NCBI RefSeq assembly: GCF_004210375.1
Contig: NC_134834.1
Location: 140,029,009-140,093,008, forward strand
DNA from: Tachypleus tridentatus
Taxonomy: Eukaryota > Arthropoda > Merostomata > Xiphosura > Limulidae
Direction of reading: 5' to 3'
DNA: 64,000 bases
The notes beneath the pieces were generated by a model that was not told the origin of the DNA, did no database searches, and saw nothing but the letters and a program-made list of their open reading frames with translations. How positions within the stretch are numbered: position 1 is the first letter of the stretch; every line of letters begins with the position of its first letter. Below, piece by piece: positions 12,314-23,932 of this stretch. A program made the translations under genes and the position numbers.

Positions 12314-13469
12314 TACTCTTCAAAAAAAGAAACGCAAAAGGCAAAATTTGAGACATATTGTTAACAAGTTTATTTCGGGTAGTATAATGACATGTGTGAA
12401 ACTTTACACATTCACTGCTGAACATCCGAAGTCTGCAAAGGCGAAGTCCACGCTCACTAATTGAAGTTTAACGTCAATCAACGTCAATAACGAGTATGCC
12501 CCCCGTGAACATCAATAACTGCTTAGCATCTCCTGCCCATGGAAGCGATGAGATGACGAATCACATCCTGTGGAATGGCTGTCCACTCAGCCTGCAAAGC
12601 TGCTGCAAGCTGAGGTAGAGTCTACGGTTGAGGTTGTCGCCGTCGCAGACGTCGGTCCAACTCGTCCCAAAGATCTTCGATGGGGTTTAAATCTGGTGAT
12701 CTGGAAGGCCAGGGAAGAACGTTGATGTTGTGGTGTCTCAAGAAGACAGTGGTGAGTCGGGCTGTGTGAGGACGGGCGTTGTCATGTTGAAAAACGTCGT
12801 TGACGTTCACCATGATGGGTTCCACATGGGGCCTAAGAATCTCATCGACGTATCGTTGAGCCGTAAGATTCCCTCGAATGTGCAAAAGGTCTGTTAAGGC
12901 AGTAAACGTCGCAGTGGTGGTCCTATCCCGGAGGTGACGTAACCGGATGTAGCGATTTTGTGCAGGTGTGTTCACACGAGGTCTGCCAGATCGTGGACGG
13001 TCACGAGTTGATCCATGTTGTTGGTGACGATTCCATAGCCTTGTGATGATGCTTGGGTGGACATTCACAGCTCTGACAACATCTGATCGAGATTCGCCTT
13101 CTTCCAAGCGACCAATGGCGATGTTGCGTTGTGCTTCAGTCAGTCTTGGCGTGACTGTATTGCGTGTCGGTGGCTTAACACTGAGCTATGGAAACCGAGA
13201 ACCCGTCACTTTTATAGGGATTTTGCACATGTTGCACTTGCAGGACATGCAGATCTCTCAATCAAATTTTTTGGACACGAATGCATTTTGGCGAAAAATC
13301 CGATGTTTTCCTCCGTTTTCAATGTGCACAACTTTTATTGTCATTTTGGTCTGACAATCAGTGCCTTAACACGTGTAACATCACATACTCTGAGCTTGTA
13401 ACGTTATTACATATATTTCTCTTTAAAATAACAAAAATATCCCTTTTGCGTTTCTTTTTTTGAAGAGTA
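12314..13469 (-). mobile_element. Tc1-like DNA transposon, deleted derivative
   Basis: 1156 bp bounded by TA at 12312-12313 and 13470-13471. Inverted ends: tactcttcaaaaaaagaaac at left and its reverse complement at right, continuing into gcaaaagg. Inside is a transposase pseudogene on the minus strand lacking its middle third. The termini look young compared with the gene, consistent with mobilisation in trans. Confidence 0.93.
12484..13179 (-). pseudogene. Tc1-like transposase, central deletion
   Basis: Readable from VKPPTRNTVTPRLTEAQRN through the paired-like helix-turn-helix domain (EEGESRSDVVRAVNVHPSII), GRPR, then a jump after FTALTDLL to TAQRYVDEILRPHV, followed by the second catalytic region FQHDNARPHTA and SRSPDLNPIEDLWDELDRR, ending HGGHTRY with TGA at 12484. 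The part that should hold the first catalytic Asp is missing; a CAG codon has become TAG at 12622-12624, and the expected start codon is lost. About 230 codons remain of a usual 340 or so. Confidence 0.93.
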
Positions 13470-13875
13470 TATGTTTCAGATTTTTTACACTTTCTTTTGA
13501 AATGGTTTAAGATTTCAAAATTTTAAGTTGGAGTAGTTATAATACTATTAAATAGGAAAGTTAATGCATAATAGAACACTTAGTAAAAGCATTTAAGATA
13601 CAACATATTTTCAGTATCTAACATAATATCTCACAAGAAACTTGGGTATCGCATGAAGTGCCTGAATGATTATGAAAAGGAAATTAACGGATCCCAATAC
13701 TGAGAGTAGAAATATCAGCCCAGAGTTTAACAGCAGTAATGTGACTAATTCAGCTGAGTTCTGATGGTGGACTATATAACAATAACCATCAGTGGTTAAT
13801 TTTATTTTTTTATTGACAATTCTTATGTAATGACATAATTTGTAGCAAAAGTTTATTATCACGGTTTGCAGAACT
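13470..13875. other. AT-rich DNA, nothing recognised
   Basis: No feature seen between the Tc1-like element and the Penelope-like fragment. Confidence 0.5.
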
Positions 13876-14085
13876 AAACATGTCGTGCACCAGGTTATCT
13901 GCAGAAAATGTGAGATTCAGTATGTAGGAGAGACTTTTCAGTGTTACAGAAGAAGAATAAGTAACAAAAGGTCCTCTAGTAAAAGAAATACGTTTCTTTT
14001 TTTACCAATTTAACTCCCAAAGGCACAATTTTCAAGATTTTCACATACAGACTACAAACTTTGTAAGTTGCGAAACTCTTAAATT
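13876..14085 (+). pseudogene. Penelope-like element GIY-YIG endonuclease fragment
   Basis: Translation around 13882-13970 reads CRKCEIQYVGETFQCYRRRI, matching the CxxC-x-YVGET...R..I core of the GIY-YIG nuclease at the C-terminus of Penelope-like retroelements. After a frame change near 13990, the following bases read QFNSQRHNFQDF (family: HFN..GH...DF). No reverse transcriptase part is found next to it, so this is a truncated copy, as Penelope-like elements often are. Confidence 0.75.
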
Positions 14086-15594
14086 GTTTATGCTTTTGCG
14101 TAATGGAAAGATGAAACAGATGGATAAAATCGGTAGTTACAATTTATTCCCACAGGTTTATCTACAACTTAAATTGGTATTATGGCTGAAACTATCGTTA
14201 ACAGCAAGAGTACAAACTGAAGAAGTGATGCATTCTAATCTTTATAAAAAATAATGTACAAAAATCTGTTTAATTAGATATACTTATTACCATGTTGATT
14301 TTTAATTTCACATTATGTTATTGGAAGTTATCATTAATTAATGGTAGTGTTTGCAGAAAGCTCAGTATATTTTTAGGATATTTTTATACAAATTGTGAAC
14401 AAGACAACACCTCTAAAATGCTAGTAGGTTGTATGTTATGTAGTTTCTATGACAGAGCTTAGTCAAACTACCTACCAGAAAACGTAGTAACACTATCTTA
14501 CAGATGGCTTAGCGGCAGTAGGAAGAAAACTGGCACTGTCTAAGAAAAGACCAAACTAAGTAACACTGTCCAATACATTATTTAATGAGATTATTTACTA
14601 TTTATTCATATTATTGAATCCAAACTCTACAGAGATGAGTTAACTATTGAGATTCGTTTTCATATAAATATCCTCTTCACTTTTCTCTAACAACAGTTCT
14701 GATATGGAAAAACTTTACACTGTCAAATAGTGAATAATCAGCTTTATGTTTTTCATGGTTGCAAGTATTATTAATAATACTGTTTTATCCTTAGATTTTG
14801 CATACCAGATTTACTGTAATGGTAACCCATACATTTCTTGTATACAATTTATAAATAGCGTCCTCAACAAATATAGAAATAACCTTACGTCTGTGTCCTA
14901 TAAGGTATTTACTCTTAGCACAAATAATTTGTATTTTTGTGTAAATATTTAAACAAATCAAATTAAAACATGGGAGAAATCTTTGAAACTGACAGTAATT
15001 ATAGCTTTATTGTAGCTAACCGCAATAAACCATCGAGAACCCTTTTCATTGGACAGCATCGATACAGTCACGAACCAATGATGTGTTGCTTGTGGCAGTT
15101 AACAATAAGCTTCAAAGGAAGAAACTGAACATCGATCATGGATGTCACCGACACGTGCCTCAAGTGACCGAGAATATGAAACATAATACTTCTTCTTCCA
15201 CAAAGGCTTACCTGCTCATTCTGAGTCTTCTTCTATAAAAGAAAAATATATGAAGACGTAACATCAGAAAGCTTATCACGTCTACTTCTTACTAAATATA
15301 ATCCCCCAACTGTTTAACGAAATGTGGTTTCAGTAAGATAATAAAATTCCTAAAACATTCAATAAAAAATTATGTTTCTTGTTGTTTATTATAAGTTTGT
15401 GATACGACCTTTATTTTGTTAATAGAAATCATAAATATTAATGTGATCAGGATTCTTAAACGTCTCAAGGTTGTTGAAAGAAACTTGTCTTTCAAACATA
15501 AACAAAATACGAACCAAACATAACAAAGATCGAAATGGAAGTGTGAATCTCTTACTCATAACAGGATGATTGAAATTATTTAATTAAATGTCAA
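14086..15594. other. AT-rich DNA, no gene seen
   Basis: A less AT-rich patch at 15010-15200 has no readable protein. No repeats recognised. Confidence 0.5.
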
Positions 15595-15712
15595 CCCGCT
15601 GGTACAGCGGTAAGTCTACAGATTTACATCGCTAAATTCAGGGGTTCGATTCTCTCGGTGTACTCAGCAGATAGCTCAATGTGGTTTTGCTATAAGAAGA
15701 CACACACACACA
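15595..15712 (+). repeat. SINE family C
   Basis: Head cccgctggtacagcggtaag, B-box-like ggggttcgattctctcgg, tail gtggttttgctataagaaga then acacac. Confidence 0.88.
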
Positions 15713-16889
15713 TTTAATTAAATAAAAAAATTAAGATTTATATTCATTACAAACTTGCAATAGGAAATTAATAATGAAACGTTATTAGGCTTTTCTTTAA
15801 ACACGGAAAACATTAAAGTAACCTATATTCAAAAAAGAATGGTTTTAAGTTATTGTATTAGAAAATACTTATACAAAAGTTTCGCGTAAATTAGTTCATC
15901 ACTTTGATAAATAGTTTTTTTAATTATGTCTCCCCAAAGTCATGCTGTTTTTCTTTTCCTTCCACACATTTATAAATCAACTTATCTTTCCTTCATTTAT
16001 TGGTGGATTGACTCGAAACTTATATACCAAAATACTTTAACCTTTTTTTTTACTTAGACCTTTAATTAAGACTTTACGGGGTGGAAAATAAAAAAACTCA
16101 AAAACGTACATTTTAGGCCTCTGTGCTGTCATATGTACAGCAATCAAGATAAAACAATAAGTGCAAATACAATTTCATGCACCCAACACATTGCATGAAA
16201 GAAATGAGGTTTGCATGTTTTGGGTCTTTTTAAAGAGGCGGAGCTAAAAAAAAACATTGTGGAATTTTGGGTCAGTTTCCTGCCCATACAAGAGGTTTGT
16301 TACAAAAATACTTTCTTTACATATCTCATATGCTGTACACACAAAAAGTGCAGAATATGCCAATTTTTAGTCATTTTAGAAAGCGTTTTGATCTACTTAT
16401 GTGTGATCTAGTACAATAATACTCTTTACAGATCCCAAGTAGAGATACAAAAAATGTTGAAGATTTTATCTTTCACTCAATTTTTTTTCAGCGAGAAAAA
16501 CACAATTTGAAGTATTCGTGAACTAATCACGTGTATATCAACTAACGTACATGAGATTTGGTACATAGATACTTCCCCGCATGTCCCAAGCATTGATATA
16601 GGCAGTTTTCGATATTTCTGTACGGTTCAACCTTTTCGGCTTTCAAAATTAAGCATATTAGAATTGTGTGGCAGAGACGCATTTCATTCGCCCGCAAATG
16701 TTAGCCTCTTTAATTATGAAAGCATTTTGAAAGAAATACTTTAGTAAAGCTTGTAAATGTTTCAGAAAAACCTGAAAGACAACAAAAATTAACACGCTAG
16801 AAATTTCCTTTGCATTATTTATAACTATTTCATGTAAAATCCAACAGTTTTAAAATATAAATTGAGTATAATCGATTTTCTACGGCTTG
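15713..16889. other. AT-rich DNA, no gene seen
   Basis: The open frame at 16211-16411 has no domain I recognise. No repeat identified. Confidence 0.5.
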
Positions 16890-17011
16890 CGTTTCTTTTG
16901 AATTAAGCACAAAGCTACACATGGGCTATCTGTGCTTTGCCCAACACGGGTATCAAAACCTGGTTAGTAATGGTGTGAGTCCGCAAACATACCGCTGTGC
17001 CACTGTGGGCC
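16890..17011 (-). repeat. SINE family B, minus strand
   Basis: Plus-strand view: tail gaattaagcacaaagctaca through to head ccgctgtgccactgtggg. Confidence 0.85.
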
Positions 17012-17589
17012 TACGGTTTGTGTGCAAAAGTTTATTTTTGGAATATGGAATATCAAATTATTCATTTTAGTTTTAATGGTTCACTTGTTTTCCTGTCTAA
17101 GGCTTTTTTGTACTAAAATAAAACAGTCTATAATAGTTTCGTTAATTCAGATTAGATCAGTAAAATCCAGTTGATATGTTAAACCTTTACCACAACTAAG
17201 ATGAGGTTAAAGTCCACTTTTGAACAAGTGGTGTTGCGTCGTAGAGGAACTCGCACTTCTCTACTCATTTTTACAGCTTATGGTATTCAATTTAAATTCA
17301 TTACTTCGTTGAAAAAATACCTTTCTACATTTTCTTGTACATTTACAAGCGTTCAATTTAACACAGTTTGACATGTAACTTAAAGTAAATTTCTAAAAAA
17401 CAACTATGAAACAGCATAAATAAACAGTTAACTTAACTAAAATCTGCTTGTAATTCTATCCTGTATAAAATTTAATACAAATAATTTGTAGCAAAACTTA
17501 CAATTTTTCAAAATGCTTAAGCTGTTGTATAGAAAAAAAACAACATTTAATGGACCAAATGCACCATACAAGAGTCTCCAGCTGGGATA

Positions 17590-17720
17590 ACAATAATTCT
17601 TGATGACGAGAAATTCACTTGAAATAAAAATGTATCTCAGAACGGCTGGTATGGGTATTAACACTTTTATTGGTAAGCAGAGAAGAACGTTTCGATCTTC
17701 TTAGGTCATCTTCAGGTTAC
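17590..17720 (-). repeat. Single copy of the fold-back repeat family
   Basis: Minus-strand reading gives cctgaagatgacctaagaag, then atcgaaacgttcttctctgc, and further on gttaatacccataccagccg and a tail with ttctcgtcatcaag. The same words occur in the fold-back at 23331-23510, so these are members of one family, here as a single, non-inverted copy. Confidence 0.65.
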
Positions 17721-17833
17721 GTCAATCTTTTAATTTCAAGTGTTAAATTTTATTAACCCCTGTTCATGCTACGAAAGCTAAGACGAAATATTTTACACTC
17801 CAAAATAGATAATAAAATCATACTTTTATTAAC

Positions 17834-19672
17834 ATCATCTAATTAATTAGTGCAGTTATTCTAAAAAAACATCTGATTGATAGGTGAAGTTATTCTTCAC
17901 AGTGAAACTGTTTTAAACATCACCTAATTAATAAGTGAACTACTCTGAACAACATCTAATTAATTTTGAAGTTATTCCGAACACCATATAATTAATTATT
18001 GAAGGTATTGCGAACAGCATCTAATCAACAATTATAGCTGTTCTGAGTAACATTTAATTAATAAGTATGTTCTAAATATCTAATTAATAGTTGAAGTTGT
18101 TCCTAACAACATCTAATTACTAAGTTAAGTTGTCCTGAACAGTATCTAATTGATTGGTGAATTTGTTCTGAATTACATTTAATTAATAAGAGAAGTTTTT
18201 ATGAATAACATCAATTTTATAGGCAACGTTGTTCTCATTATCATCTAACCAGTAAGTAAAGCAGTCCCGAACAGCATCCAATTAATAGATGAAACTGTTC
18301 TAAAAAGTATCTGAAGTGAAGATTTTCTGAAGAGCATTTAATTAAAACGTGAAGTTGTTCGAACACCATGTAAATAATAGATGAAATTGTTCTGAACAGC
18401 ATTTAATCAGTAGGAACAGCCGTTATGAACATTACCTAATCAATAAATGAAGCTGTTTTAAACAGTATCTAATTAACAGGTGAAGTTTTTCTGAACAAAA
18501 TCTAATCAGTAGAAGTTGTTCTGAACAGCATCCAATTAATTGGCGAAATTGTTCTGAACAATACCTAATAAATAGGGGAAGTTGCTCTTATCGGCATTAA
18601 ATAAGTAGGTGAAGCCATCCTGAACAGCAGTTACTTAATAGGTGAATTTGTCCTTAACAACAACTAATTAATAGGTGAAGTTGTACTGAACAAATATATA
18701 TGCAAAAACGGCTCGTTTGGGTTGAGAAAATATTTTACATAGAAGAGCGAACAACGTTTCGACCTTCTTCTTTTGTGAACCTGACGATGACCGAAGAAGG
18801 TCGAAACGTTGTTCGCTCTTTTATGTAAAATATTTTATCAACCCAAACGAGCCGTTTTTGCATATATATTTCTCTACAAGTGGGTTTTCTCGACATCACT
18901 GAACTGAACAAAATCTAAATAATAGTTGACATTTTACTAAACAATGTCTAAATAATAGGTGAAGTTATCCAAAACAGCACATAATTAATAGATAAAGTTG
19001 TTCTCAGAATCTAATTAATAGTTTAAGTTATTCCTAACAACATCTAATAAGAAGGTGAGTTATCCCGAATAGTATCTAATTAACAGGTAAATTTGTTGTG
19101 AACAACATTTAATCATTAGGTGAAGCTGTTTTGAAAAAACCAATTAATAGGTGAAAGTGTATTGAACGAAATGTTATCAATAAGTGAAGCTATTGTAAAA
19201 AAAGATCTAATTATTAAGTGAAGTTTCTCTGAAGAGCAACTACTCAGTAAGTGCATTTATTTTGAACAGCATCCAATACGTAAGAATCTTCTGATCAGCA
19301 AGTTAAATTGTTCTAAACAACATCTAATTAGTAGGTTAAATAGTTTTGTACAACATCTAATTAATAGGCACAGTCATTCCTAAATGCGTCTAATCAATAG
19401 GAGAAGTTGTTTCAAACAGCATCCAATTAATAGGTGAGATAGTTCTAAACATCATGTAATCAGTACAGGCTGTAGTGAAAAGTATTTAATTAATAAGTAA
19501 AGCTGCCCTAAACAAAATCTAATCAGTTGGTAAAACTGTTCCGAACAGGATCTAATGAGTAGGGTTAAACTGCCTTGAAAAACATATAATTAGTAGTTGA
19601 AGTTGTTCTACACAAATCTAATCAATGGGTAAAATTGTTCTAAACAACATCTAATTAATAGGTGAAGTTAAA
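17834..19672. repeat. 33-bp satellite array, about 49 degenerate units
   Basis: Units of about 33 bp with consensus near aacatctaattaataggtga plus agttgttctg, diverged by 10-30 percent and with frequent one- to five-base length changes. The array is split by a 208-bp insertion at 18695-18902. Every plus-strand frame meets stops, so it does not look coding. Confidence 0.95.
18695..18902. mobile_element. Young fold-back insertion with 10-bp target duplication
   Basis: The target site actgaacaaa occurs on both sides (18685-18694 and 18903-18912). Inside, about 75-80-bp arms starting gcaaaaacggctcgtttggg are inverted copies of each other around a centre gtgaacctgacgatgacc. A roughly 30-bp single-copy tail (tctctacaagtgggttttct) follows the right arm. 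Long target duplication and inverted partial copies fit Penelope-like retroelements better than a cut-and-paste transposon; this is inference. Confidence 0.8.
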
Positions 19673-20757
19673 TTTGTCTATTTCACTGTTTATCATCCTT
19701 AGATGTTAGTCATGTCCCAAAAACTTTCATTAAAGAAAGCGCTAAGTGTATATTTGTAGTTAAAAATTATAAAACTGACGTTTAGTCTGATTTCAAAAAT
19801 ATTTTAGCACACTAACCTGTTAAATTATTTCAGTAAACTGAATAGTGTGCTATTAAAATAACAAAGTGAACAAACCTTGAGTTATAAACTATGTATAAAT
19901 AATGAAATAAAAAGAAAAAGTAATTCTGAGGCAGATATTCACTGATTAACCTTAGATTACATATATATATATTGTATATTAGGAAACTACTAAATTGACG
20001 TGGTGCCTGAGGAAGTGTGTATTTACTTGCTGATCCAGATTTACAGGAATCCTGTAAAATTGTTTTTACAACTGAACAAGTCGTCATGTTGAGAATCCTG
20101 TTATACTCAACTACTGGAATTAAAAGTGATATTTCCAAGGCTTATTATATTTGTTAAAAGTAGGAAATATTACATTAAGTTACCTACGACTTCTAGTAAA
20201 ATAACAAGATTCTCTACCTTAACAGTGAAATATCTTTAAAACACTCCAAGACGCATTATGTATATAGATATATGTGTGTGAATGTATAAACCTGTATATA
20301 TAAGTTTGTAAGTACTAACGTGTATACGTCTAATTAAGAATTTTACTTCCTATCAAACTTTGTAAATTGCTATCACATCTTAGCAATAGGTTAAACAAGC
20401 ATTGTTTTCTTACTAGTTTTTAGAAAAAGTATTATGATATAAAGTATACTATAACCTATTTATATACTAAAATTTCTCATTATTGAAATGTTTGACACGC
20501 AGAGAGACAGATAGATAAACATACTTTTCGCAGTTGTTTATAAACGTCGCACTTCAAAGTATCATTCCTCGTGTACAGTTAGGTAGATACAGAGCTTTCA
20601 AAATTAATTTCTGTAGGCATTAAACATGTCAATTTAAGTATGGATTTGTATCACAGCGCTTAGATAAAAAGGGAAAACGATAAAGAGAAAGTTTTGTGCT
20701 CAGATTAGAGATCTCTTTTGCTATCTTTTTCAATTATTTTAGATACCTCTGAAAGGT
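19673..20757. other. AT-rich DNA, no gene seen
   Basis: A short (at)n run near 19960. The open frame at 19830-20138 has no recognisable domain. Confidence 0.5.
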
Positions 20758-20847
20758 GATAAAACTTTGTAGAATGGACGGAAACGTCTTTCTCTACACT
20801 TGTATCTCCACAACAGGCAGTTGCCATCCATTCTACAAAGTTTCATC
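20758..20847. repeat. Hairpin repeat
   Basis: Arms aaactttgtagaatgga (20762-20778) and its exact reverse complement (20827-20843) enclose 48 bases containing gaaacgtctttctctacact, a phrase resembling the fold-back family motif. It may be a related fold-back relic. Confidence 0.6.
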
Positions 20848-21132
20848 ATAAATACTCTTCTTAAACAATCTATCAGACAAAAACTCTAAGACTTCTTTCG
20901 TGATATGTGGATTCGAAATGTGGTAAAACCTGCCATATGTATGCTTTTTACCTTGTGGACTCCAATATATATTTTTTTAATTAATTTCTTCTTTAACAAA
21001 TAACAGAAAGATGATTTGTTGGGAGTTACGTTGGTGATGTTTTCGTTAGTATTACTGGAATTTATGAACTACACTCAAGTGGAAAACAAGGTTTCCTTGC
21101 GATCAATAAATTAAATCACTGTCTTATCTGGC

Positions 21133-21254
21133 ATTGGTCAGTCAGCAAAGGAGAAGGGAGGCTCTAGAATATAAGCCTCTGGAGAGCGGCAATGTGTGTT
21201 GATTCTATTTGTTAAATCAACGAAACATAAAATAGATTTACAGCTTCAGGTCCG
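21133..21254 (+). promoter_or_regulatory. Possible promoter with CCAAT and TATA boxes and a first-exon donor
   Basis: ATTGG (inverted CCAAT) at 21133, TATAAG at 21170-21175, and a consensus donor gtaagt at 21255 about 80 bases after the TATA box, in a locally GC-richer stretch. The spacing is right for a short untranslated first exon. No coding exon that I can recognise follows, so chance or a repeat promoter is quite possible. Confidence 0.25.
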
Positions 21255-23330
21255 GTAAGTTTATTCCAGATATAATGCTATTATAAGCAGCATATTAAAG
21301 ACATTTTATAAATACACAGATAAATAAGAAGGTAGACTTGAATTTTCTGTTTGATAAATGTACTTTATTTTTGTCTTTCCTTCGTATCCGATATAAATTA
21401 AATCTGTATTCCAAAATAAGAAAAACTATTATTTAACGTTTACAAATCCACTGTTACATCATGTAATTTTATTTTCGCGTGAAACGCTTTTCATCATCGT
21501 CACTTGACCATGCTTATCGAACAAGAATTTTTTAATAAAAGTAACATTAAGCTTCAGAGAAGAGTTGTACGGCTTATAACACATGGATCTCAAAGTAAAT
21601 GCAAGTAAAACTTTAAAAGTTCAAGTATACTTACACTAAGAAACTTCTAAAAACGTTTCAGTAAAAATATATTTTGGGGAATGTTCAAATATGCAGAGAA
21701 TACATTTTTATCAAATTTGGTATTACAGATTGTTTGCAATTGTAGTTAATATATTATTGAAAAAGGAAATCAATGGTTATCCTATGAAACCTGTCTAATT
21801 GAATGAAGCCTTCAACATCTTTCTTCTTAACAGAAATTAATGAAAAAAAAAACACTGTGAGCTCTTTAAAAACTAATTATGATTCGTTAGATACATTGAT
21901 AAGGTAATGGGTAGCTTTTAGTGTTCTGATAATCTCCAGTCGTATAACTATTATAGAAGACAAGAGAAAAAAAGTTATGTATGAATTCCTTTTTCTTTCT
22001 TTTATGAATTCAAGATATGATAATTATCTGCATTATCTTAACTAATAGTTAAACATACAGATAAACATACTTCGAATGTGTAAGTGCATATTTACTCCAG
22101 GATAAACTTTGTTTTATTAAATAAAATATACTAAACAGGGTCTAAACCGTTACTTATTTCGTAAGTCTGCCATGTGCAGTATTTAAGGCAGAAACAAATT
22201 AACACCGTAGTTAAAAGACTGAAATATGGACCTGTAATATAGCATATGGCGAAAACTTCTGGATGAATTAACCCGAGAAATTGTTTGTTTGTTACGCTTT
22301 AATAAGGAACGTCAAGGACGGGTAATGACTATTTGACAAGTTCATGGTAATGACTTTCAGTTATCGTTTTTTTACTTGAACGTAATTAGCAGGAGCCTTA
22401 TCATCCTTGTCTGCTAATCCGTTTACTGATATATATCTATATCAGTATAAAACCTTGCTTGAAAGCTGGGATATGTGATCATTACTTCTTATACTAACAG
22501 ATTAAATAACACCTTACACTATCCTCAAATGTGGCCGCGTTTTGTCGTGCTTTTCAAACAGTTCTACAAAACCTCCTGAAAGAAGAGACTCTATACAACG
22601 TATGTTTACATTTTGAGAACGTTCCATATCCTGCCTAGTCGGATAAAAAGTAAGATTTTCAAATTTAATTTGGGTCGCTATCCACACTTTCCTTTATAGT
22701 AAAAATATTATTTTCAATTGGTTTCAGGCAGTTAGATTATTTTCCGACAGGAATGATACTTAGTTTTCACTCTATTTACCGTGATCAGTGGTTTGGCAAA
22801 TTAACTGAAAATTTCTCGCTGACATTGACCGCCCTCCTATCGTCTTACTATGCAACTTCGCAAATATATGATTCATTCCCAGAATATTTTCTTTTGTAGA
22901 ATGGTGTTTGTGTTCTGCAGTCTTTGTCAAGCTATTCTGGATTTTTTATATAATGTCAAGTAGGCGGTCAGCTTTTACCCTCTGAGTGTTCATTCACTTA
23001 TTGTCAAGCTCCTCACATGAAGCACTTGAAACCATGTAAATCAGACAAAATCATGTAACTTGTATTCGGAAAAAAATTAAATTATTTGAGATATAAGAAA
23101 ATTTGAACACTTGTCATTCGTAGTCGTTTTTCATAAAATCAGTTTGAAATCATCAAATTATGTTATTTTTATCCACTGATTCATCCGCTTTGTAATTTAG
23201 AAAATAAAAATAGTTTCATTATCTGAGTCTCAACGTAACTTACAGCTGATGAAAATTTTCACTTTGAAGAATTGAAGATTATTTCTAGGCAGAAACAAAT
23301 CTAGATAAATCACATAATTCAATTTCTCAA
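21255..23330. other. AT-rich DNA, no gene seen
   Basis: No coding exon, transposon end or array is recognised on either strand. Confidence 0.5.
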
Positions 23331-23510
23331 AATGGTTAGCGTGAGCATTAGCACTTTAATAAAAATAAAGTACATAACAATTTTTAGGTTAGCCTGAAGG
23401 TAACCTAAGAAGGTCGAAACGTTGGTCTGTACTTTATTTTATTTAGAGTGCTAATACCCATACCAGCAGTCTTCAGAATACATTTTTACTTCTCGTCATC
23501 ATTCTCTGAT
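23331..23510. repeat. Fold-back repeat, older copy
   Basis: Diverged arms: left gcattagcactttaataaaa and right (inverted) containing gtactttattttatttagag, around a centre with cctgaaggtaacctaagaag and gtcgaaacgttg. It continues into taatacccataccagcag and a tail ending ttctcgtcatcatt. The left arm has lost part of its core. Confidence 0.75.
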
Positions 23511-23620
23511 TTCTATCAGTATCACATGATGTCCATAATCTGCTTATTTATTTACTTATGAAAGGCGAGAAAAATATAATAATATAAAAATATAATAATA
23601 ATGATATAATAAGACTAGAA

Positions 23621-23754
23621 GGGTTCCCACGTGGCACAGCGGTTTGTCTGCGAACTCACACCGCTAGAAACCAGATTTCGATATCCTGGTTGGCAAAATA
23701 CAGATAGCTCATTGTGTACCTTTGTGTTTAGTTCCAAATAAACAAACAAACACT
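23621..23754 (+). repeat. SINE family B
   Basis: Head cacgtggcacagcggtttgt, segment gatttcgatatcctgg, tail gtgtacctttgtgtttag and (aaac)n. Its tail meets the tail of an opposite SINE A. Confidence 0.85.
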
Positions 23755-23761
23755 CACAAAA

Positions 23762-23932
23762 GACTAGAAGTAAAACAGCCACCCATCACCAGCTCTTGAG
23801 CTACTCATTTAGCAACGAATAGTGGGATTGACCATTTCGTTATAACATCACCACGGTGGAAAGAGCGATGTGGTGGGACTGAGATTCGAATATGAGACCC
23901 TCAAATTGCGCTTAAAGCGTCCTAAGCGCCTT
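23762..23932 (-). repeat. SINE family A, tail-truncated, minus strand
   Basis: Body ccacccatcaccagctcttg through the tRNA-like head (gagattcgaatatgagacc). The 'ctagcgcagatagcc' tail block is absent. Confidence 0.8.

Noticed and set aside
18770..18830. Complete, active hammerhead ribozyme
   Set aside because: The core string is present but has an extra base after CTGACGA, and no convincing stem I can be drawn from this copy, so only a hammerhead-like core is claimed.
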